A stretch of DNA of 11,148 nt from an uncultured Lachnospiraceae bacterium (GTDB lineage: Bacteria; Bacillota; Clostridia; Lachnospirales; Lachnospiraceae): contig CAMPAX010000060.1 in assembly GCA_946633495.1 (NCBI GenBank), positions 1-11,148 of the forward strand, read 5' to 3'. The translations under genes were made by a program, and so were the position numbers. The first letter of the stretch is position 1. Every line of letters begins with the position of its first letter. A model generated the notes under the pieces. It did no database searches, was not told where the DNA came from, and saw nothing but the letters and a program-made list of their open reading frames with translations. This document shows, one piece after another, positions 7,055 to 11,148 of this stretch.

Positions 7055-8497
7055 TCAGCCAAGATCCTCAAAATCATCCCCGGGAAGTTCTACATTTTTC
7101 TTCTTTTTCGTTTGTTTCTTCTTACCCTGTTGATTCTTCGGCTTCCGTTCTCCGGAATCTTCAAAATCATCCAGAGATTCTGCCGGTTCCTTCGGCAGAT
7201 CCCCTATGGGTTCTTCATATCTTTGTCTTTCGATCCGTTCTGCCCTGGCTTTTCTTGCCTCTTCCACACGCCGGGCCGCCAAAAGCTCCGAACGATTGAT
7301 CCGTTCCGCCTTTTTCTCAGCCGGATCCTCACTGCTTTCACCCGACTGCGGTGCAGGTTTCGGACTACCTGTCTCTTTTCCTTCTTTTACGGAATTCTCC
7401 AATGCATCTGTTGCCGCCGGATTCATCGGAAGCTCTCCTGCCGGACGGGGATGTCTCCTCCTGTCTTCTCCGTCCATCGGACGCCCCGGACGTGCACCGT
7501 CCTCTCCTTCCATCGGACGCCCCGGACGACTCCCGTCCTCTCCTTCTACCGGACGTCTCGGACGGGAGCCGTCTTCCGGACGTGCCCCTGCTGCTCCGCG
7601 TTTCTTCTTCGGCGCATCCAGCTTCGGAACCGCCTTCACATAATAATAGTATTCATCATCCTCGAACTGAACCCGTTCCGTCCGTTTAAAGTCCAGAACG
7701 CCTTTACAAAGTTCCATCAGAACGCAAAGGCAGAATCCCACAAGAGATCCTGTAAATGCGGAAGAAACGTCCACTGTCTCCTTAAAGATCGCACCTGCCA
7801 TAATGGTGAACAGCACATTGAATATCACCCCTGACAAAATCGCCGCATAATGTGAGAACGGGAATGACAACTTATAGACGATGGATGCCGCCGCAACCGT
7901 AAACGCAAAGACAAGCATCAGCATCTGCATTTCCTTATTCTTCAGGAAATGCTCCACGAAGTATTTCAGAACCTCAACCTTCGAATCATCCTCCGCAGTC
8001 GCCAGCTGGATCTGTACGTCCTGTACCACGCCGGAAAATACGTGAAGAGCCACGCCGAACGCTGCCGGGATCGCGCCACGCAGTCCGGTGATCATCAGGA
8101 TGATCAGCGGCGCCATGTACGGGATTCCGATGGCGTAACAGATCGGTACCAGGAAAATGGCATATGCGTGCTTCGGGAAAAACCGGATATACACGCAGTA
8201 CATGAACATGAACACAACGGAAAATGCCAGACCCACTTCCAGATTGACCACAAAGCAGTTTGTACCGATGATCGCACCGGCCGCAAACACCATAAACGGA
8301 TCCGGAAGGACCGCACAGAGGACCGAAACTAAAAAGATCACCAGCTTCCGGTCAAAAAGATCCATGTAATGAAACATGGTATGAACATTTGAAAATACAA
8401 GATAGCACCAGGCCAGTCTCAGGATCGGGAAGATAATGTCCTGAAACTTCCGGATATAATCCCGGATCTTATTCTTTATGCTGAACAGCGTTTGCAT
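7055..8497 (-). CDS. Unrecognised multi-pass membrane protein with charged repeat-bearing tail
   Basis: I do not recognise the family, so no function is assigned. The 480-residue product has about eight to nine hydrophobic segments (roughly 21-38, 51-66, 68-84, 87-105, 112-139, 143-159, 191-208, 217-238, 246-264). A cytoplasmic region of about 215 residues follows. It starts with an acidic, tyrosine-rich motif FEDDEYYYYVKAVPK (278-292), then a 12-residue tandem repeat rich in Gly, Arg, Pro and Asp (about 308-343). Next are a probable helical Arg/Glu/Ala segment (about 395-428) and a lysine-rich stretch (459-467). The motif DDFED occurs twice, at 443-447 and at the extreme C terminus (474-478). 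The ATG at 8497 follows GAGGGG with an 8-nt spacer and overlaps the upstream gene by 29 bp; an upstream start at 8581 has no such support. Position directly before cdaA suggests a link to cyclic di-AMP or envelope physiology. Confidence 0.85.
   Translation of the reverse strand: MQTLFSIKNKIRDYIRKFQDIIFPILRLAWCYLVFSNVHTMFHYMDLFDRKLVIFLVSVLCAVLPDPFMVFAAGAIIGTNCFVVNLEVGLAFSVVFMFMYCVYIRFFPKHAYAIFLVPICYAIGIPYMAPLIILMITGLRGAIPAAFGVALHVFSGVVQDVQIQLATAEDDSKVEVLKYFVEHFLKNKEMQMLMLVFAFTVAAASIVYKLSFPFSHYAAILSGVIFNVLFTIMAGAIFKETVDVSSAFTGSLVGFCLCVLMELCKGVLDFKRTERVQFEDDEYYYYVKAVPKLDAPKKKRGAAGARPEDGSRPRRPVEGEDGSRPGRPMEGEDGARPGRPMDGEDRRRHPRPAGELPMNPAATDALENSVKEGKETGSPKPAPQSGESSEDPAEKKAERINRSELLAARRVEEARKARAERIERQRYEEPIGDLPKEPAESLDDFEDSGERKPKNQQGKKKQTKKKKNVELPGDDFEDLG
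7464..7571. repeat. Three tandem 36-bp units inside the membrane-protein gene
   Basis: Units at 7464-7499, 7500-7535 and 7536-7571 encode variants of EDGSRPGRPMEG. A partial unit follows at 7572 and a degenerate one precedes 7464. The period is a multiple of three, so copy number can change without breaking the frame. The units are close at the DNA level, especially the first two, which points to recent duplication or slippage. Confidence 0.85.
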
Positions 8498-8987
8498 TCT
8501 GCTTTCCCCTCTCGCCCATGATGATCTCATCCAACGCCGGATCATCTCCTCCGATGCTGCGGCTGACGCGGATCCGGTCATGGTACTGCTTGACCTTCTC
8601 TTCCTTGTCCTGCAAAGTGATGAGTCGTTTCAGATTCCTGTTATATCGGATCAGGCCTTTCTTGGCCATCTGGTATCGGACGTTGTAGATCAGAAATGCG
8701 ATCACATAGATGAACAGCAGAAAGCCCACATAGCCCATCATCAGTTTTCCGATGACGCTGAAATAATCCATGTTATTGATCTCGGCCAAAAGTTCTTCAA
8801 ACTGGTAAAACGCATAGGCCGCCACGGTCAGCCAGTAGGTCACCGTAGCCACAAGAATGGCTTTGATGCAGCCCAGGCGGACATAATCTTCACGGTAGTA
8901 GCGTGCCAGGACCATATCGCCGTATTCTTCATTTTTCTCATAAATGCTGATCCTCGTCATCAGACGGATCTTTTCTTCGTCCAGCAT
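8469..8987 (-). CDS. Unrecognised small two-helix membrane protein
   Basis: I do not recognise the family. The 172-residue product has a polar N-terminal segment of about 38 residues and two membrane helices (about 40-61 and 83-103) joined by a short acidic loop. A basic, probably cytoplasmic C-terminal region contains many Arg and Lys residues (about 104-141) and may be helical. Both ends are predicted inside the cell. The ATG at 8987 follows AAGGAG with a 7-nt spacer. The gene is first after a candidate promoter, and its last 29 bp overlap the start of the larger membrane-protein gene. Coupled translation of the two is likely and suggests that they act together. No enzymatic motif is seen. 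Confidence 0.85.
   Translation of the reverse strand: MLDEEKIRLMTRISIYEKNEEYGDMVLARYYREDYVRLGCIKAILVATVTYWLTVAAYAFYQFEELLAEINNMDYFSVIGKLMMGYVGFLLFIYVIAFLIYNVRYQMAKKGLIRYNRNLKRLITLQDKEEKVKQYHDRIRVSRSIGGDDPALDEIIMGERGKQNANAVQHKE
8506..8511 (-). promoter_or_regulatory. Ribosome binding site of the larger membrane protein
   Basis: GAGGGG lies 8 nt before the ATG at 8497, inside the 3' end of the preceding gene. It supports this start over the longer frame beginning at 8581. Confidence 0.65.
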
Positions 8988-9038
8988 ATGATGTCTCCTT
9001 ATCTTCTCCTGCTCCTGCAGAAAAACACACTCGGTTTT

Positions 9039-9067
9039 ATTTTATGTTATCAGCGTCAAAATAGCAA
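9039..9067 (-). promoter_or_regulatory. Candidate promoter of the cda operon
   Basis: On the minus strand, TTGCTA (9062-9067) and TAAAAT (9039-9044) are separated by 17 bp, with 4 of 6 and 5 of 6 consensus matches. The expected start near 9032 would give a leader of about 45 nt to the ATG at 8987. It lies downstream of the thrS terminator, where a new promoter is expected. Confidence 0.5.
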
Positions 9068-9098
9068 GTATTGTTTTCAGCACATCAGGGGCATAGGT

Positions 9099-9117
9099 CC
9101 CGCCGCGTATTGGCGGG
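9099..9117. repeat. Short GC-rich inverted repeat upstream of the cda promoter
   Basis: CCCGCC (9099-9104) and GGCGGG (9112-9117) form a perfect 6-bp stem with a 7-nt loop. It lies 32 bp upstream of the candidate -35 and has no T run, so it is not a terminator. It could be an operator or a remnant of a dispersed intergenic element. The rest of the 8988-9154 gap shows only the promoter and binding site. Confidence 0.4.
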
Positions 9118-9154
9118 CATAATTCCGCTCAGAACTGTCCTCGAATAATCGTAC

Positions 9155-9190
9155 AAAAAACCGACACCGGGCCGCCCTGCCCGATGTCGG
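9155..9190 (-). terminator. Intrinsic terminator after thrS
   Basis: A 12-bp stem (9161-9172 with 9179-9190, one wobble pair) with a 6-nt loop is followed on the minus strand by six T (9155-9160). It begins 23 bp after the thrS stop codon and separates thrS from the downstream operon. Confidence 0.93.
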
Positions 9191-9213
9191 TTGACATAAA
9201 ATATCAGATATCC

Positions 9214-11025
9214 TTACTCGATGGAGTCGATGATCTCAAGCGTACGCTCCCGGTTCATCTTCACGCAAAGGTCGATAAAGTCGGAAAGCGGAACGCCGTT
9301 CATCTGCTTGTTGCCGCGGACATTTACGGAGACGGTCTCCTCTTCGGCTTCCTTATCGCCAAGAACCAGGATGTACGGTTCTTTATACTTCTTGAAGCCT
9401 TTGATCTTGGTCTTCATATTCTCATCGCTGTAATCTGCTTCTACGCGAATGCCTGCCGCACGCAGAGCTTTCTCCACCTTCTTCGCATACTCGTTATGCT
9501 CCGGACGGATGGGTACGATACCTACCTGATACGGAGATGCCCAGAAGGGGAATGCTCCCTTGAAGTTCTCGATGATAATCCCGATGAATCGCTCGAAGGA
9601 ACCGAAGATCGCACGGTGGATCATGACCGGTCGCTTCTGGGTTCCGTCGGGTGCGATGTAACGAAGGTCAAAGTTCAGCGGCAGCTGGAAGTCAAGCTGG
9701 ATGGTACCCATCTGCCATTCACGGCCGATGCAGTCCTTCATTTTCAGATCGATCTTCGGGCCGTAGAATGCTCCGTCGCCTTCATTGATCTCATAGTTGC
9801 CCTCGCCGTACTTCTTGTCCAGGATACGCTTTAATGAAGCCTCTGCCTCATCCCAGAGCTCCGGTGCACCCATGAAATCTTCCGGACGGGTGGAAAGCTC
9901 GGCAACATAGGTAAGGCCGAAAGTTCCGTAGATCTTCTCCGCGATATCCATGATATCAGCGATCTCGGACTCGATCTGGTCTTCCATAAGGAAGGTATGA
10001 TCATCATCCTGGTGGAACATCTGCACGCGGAAGAGACCGTTCAGCTCACCGGACTTCTCCCGGCGATGAATGACCTGGGTCTCGCTGAAACGAAGCGGCA
10101 GCTCCTTGTAGCTGTGCATGGTATTCTTGTACACATTTATGGCATTGGGGCAGTTCATGGGCTTGATGGCATACTTGATGTCCGTCTCGATCTTCTCCTT
10201 GCCGCTCTCCTCATCCGTAAATGCATTTGTCACAAGGAACATATTCTCCTTGTAGTGTCCCCAGTGACCGGAGGTCTCCCAGAGTGTTCTGTGATTGATT
10301 ACCGGTGCCAGGATCTCCTGATAGCCGTATTCTTCATGAAGCTCTCTCCAGAAGGTCAGCAGCGCATTGTACAGCTTGAAGCCGCGGGGCAGCCAGTAGG
10401 GCATGCCGGGTGCAGTCTCGTCGAACATGAAGAGTTCCTGCTCCTTACCGAGCTTCTTATGATCACGTTCCATCGCTTCCCTGATCAGGTTGAGATGTGC
10501 TTTCAGCTCATCTTTGCTCGGAAATGCATACATATAGATTCTCTGCAGCATGTCACGCTTCTCATCTCCGCGCCAGTATGCTCCGGATGCGGAGCGGATC
10601 TGGAATGCAACGTTCATCAGTTCCTGGGAATTGGAGATATGCGGTCCGCGGCAGAGATCCACAAAATCATCACCGGTGTAGTATACCGTGATGGTCTCAT
10701 CCTCGGGAAGGTCGTTGATCAGTTCTACCTTGAAGCGCTGATCCTTGAAGATCTCCAGAGCCTCAGCCCGGGTCACTTCCTTTCTGGTCCAGTCTTCGCG
10801 GCGTTTGATGATCTCACGCATCTTATCCTCAATGGCCTTGAAATCATCCTGCGTTACCGTACGGGGCAGTTCAAAATCGTAGTACGCGCCGTCTGCGATC
10901 TGCGGTCCGATGGTGATCTGTACATTTTCCTTACCGAAGATCTCCATTACGGCCTTTGCCATTACGTGTGCCAGTGAATGACGGTACACGCTGAGGAAAT
11001 ATTCCCTCTTCTCATCCTTGTCCAT
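9214..11025 (-). CDS. thrS: Threonyl-tRNA synthetase lacking the TGS domain
   Basis: Class II aminoacyl-tRNA synthetase that charges tRNA-Thr and hydrolyses mischarged Ser-tRNA-Thr. The 603-residue product begins almost directly at the editing domain, with HSLAH (His16, His20) and DLCRGPH (Cys125, His129) giving the usual editing residues. The catalytic core keeps the zinc ligands Cys292 (PMNCPN), His343 (DDDHTF) and His470 (MIHRAIFGSFER, motif 3). The anticodon-binding domain spans about 498-603. Standard enzymes of about 640 residues start with a TGS domain of about 60 residues, which is absent here. An in-frame TAA lies about 50 nt upstream of the ATG, so the domain is not simply missed by the start choice. 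The ATG follows AAGGAGG with an 8-nt spacer. The motif-2 region FHQDDDHTF is slightly unusual. Regulation by a leader terminator is likely. Confidence 0.96.
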   Translation of the reverse strand: MDKDEKREYFLSVYRHSLAHVMAKAVMEIFGKENVQITIGPQIADGAYYDFELPRTVTQDDFKAIEDKMREIIKRREDWTRKEVTRAEALEIFKDQRFKVELINDLPEDETITVYYTGDDFVDLCRGPHISNSQELMNVAFQIRSASGAYWRGDEKRDMLQRIYMYAFPSKDELKAHLNLIREAMERDHKKLGKEQELFMFDETAPGMPYWLPRGFKLYNALLTFWRELHEEYGYQEILAPVINHRTLWETSGHWGHYKENMFLVTNAFTDEESGKEKIETDIKYAIKPMNCPNAINVYKNTMHSYKELPLRFSETQVIHRREKSGELNGLFRVQMFHQDDDHTFLMEDQIESEIADIMDIAEKIYGTFGLTYVAELSTRPEDFMGAPELWDEAEASLKRILDKKYGEGNYEINEGDGAFYGPKIDLKMKDCIGREWQMGTIQLDFQLPLNFDLRYIAPDGTQKRPVMIHRAIFGSFERFIGIIIENFKGAFPFWASPYQVGIVPIRPEHNEYAKKVEKALRAAGIRVEADYSDENMKTKIKGFKKYKEPYILVLGDKEAEEETVSVNVRGNKQMNGVPLSDFIDLCVKMNRERTLEIIDSIE

Positions 11026-11033
11026 GTTTCTAT

Positions 11034-11040
11034 CCTCCTT
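11034..11040 (-). promoter_or_regulatory. thrS ribosome binding site
   Basis: AAGGAGG, a full consensus match, lies 8 nt before the ATG at 11025. It fixes the TGS-less start of thrS. Confidence 0.9.
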
Positions 11041-11050
11041 ATGAAGTGTT

Positions 11051-11089
11051 TTTGTACTTTGTTGATATGTAATTTATGCTTTGTACTTT
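11051..11089. repeat. 10-bp direct repeat in the thrS leader
   Basis: TTTGTACTTT occurs at 11051-11060 and 11080-11089, 29 bp apart, in AT-rich DNA between the putative leader terminator and the thrS binding site. Each has a palindromic GTAC core. No known regulator site is recognised, and AT-rich chance repetition is possible. Confidence 0.4.
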
Positions 11090-11131
11090 ATGATTTGCCT
11101 GAAATAGAACCCATGCTTTTCCGGAGGAAAC

Positions 11132-11148
11132 AAAAAGTCCCCGGCCTG
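11132..11148 (-). terminator. Probable 3' half of a thrS leader terminator (partial)
   Basis: On the minus strand, a GC-rich arm CAGGCCGGGGAC (11137-11148) runs directly into five T (11132-11136), about 106 nt upstream of the thrS ATG. The matching 5' arm would lie beyond the window edge. In Firmicutes thrS is commonly controlled by a T-box leader with a terminator in this position, so this may be its end. It could equally be the terminator of an upstream gene. The diagnostic T-box bases are not in the window. Confidence 0.45.

Noticed and set aside
8498..8581. Longer N terminus for the larger membrane protein, starting at 8581
   Set aside because: It would overlap the upstream gene by 113 bp, lacks a binding site and gives a low-complexity leader. 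The ATG at 8497 has a good site.
9997..10977. Plus-strand open frame of 326 codons opposite thrS
   Set aside because: It is antisense to a well-supported synthetase and resembles no protein family.
1..11148. CRISPR arrays, tRNA or rRNA genes, insertion sequences, prophage or defence genes
   Set aside because: I found no regular spaced repeats, tRNA-like folds, transposase or phage motifs. The only tandem repeat is within a coding region.

Overview
The window looks like chromosomal DNA of a Clostridia-class member of the Bacillota, most like Lachnospiraceae. The reasons are the TGS-less threonyl-tRNA synthetase, the cdaA-cdaR pair, the divergent clostridial style of FtsH, strong AAGGAGG-type ribosome binding sites, and GC content that looks close to 50% by eye. 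All eight genes I can support are on the minus strand, so in transcription order the window reads from right to left. No rRNA, tRNA, CRISPR array, insertion sequence or phage gene is visible.

Right end (11148 to 9155): thrS encodes a threonyl-tRNA synthetase that lacks the N-terminal TGS domain. It is preceded by what looks like the 3' half of a leader terminator, cut by the window edge, and followed by a clear intrinsic terminator.

Middle (9067 to 4039): after a candidate promoter comes a tightly packed run of five genes. They are a small two-helix membrane protein, a larger multi-pass membrane protein with a charged, repeat-bearing cytoplasmic tail, the diadenylate cyclase cdaA, its membrane regulator cdaR (YbbR repeats), and a Sir2-family NAD-dependent deacylase. 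Several of these overlap or nearly touch: 29 bp between the two membrane proteins, and 59 bp between cdaA and cdaR if cdaR starts at a TTG. This is the cyclic di-AMP signalling core. The two unrecognised membrane proteins directly upstream are the best candidates here for an undescribed accessory function. glmM, the usual third gene of cdaA-cdaR-glmM in other Firmicutes, is not in the window; the sirtuin occupies its place.

Left part (4001 to 66): glyA (serine hydroxymethyltransferase) has its own good promoter. An ftsH-type AAA+ metalloprotease follows, with an unusual charged tail of about 160 residues. The short glyA-ftsH gap contains a perfect 13-bp inverted repeat and a pair of direct repeats but no clear terminator or promoter. 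ftsH ends at a hairpin terminator that would work in both directions.

Most of the window is ordinary housekeeping. The parts worth following up are the membrane pair attached to cdaA, the sirtuin in the cda operon, the nested TTG start of cdaR, the ftsH leader repeats and the FtsH tail.
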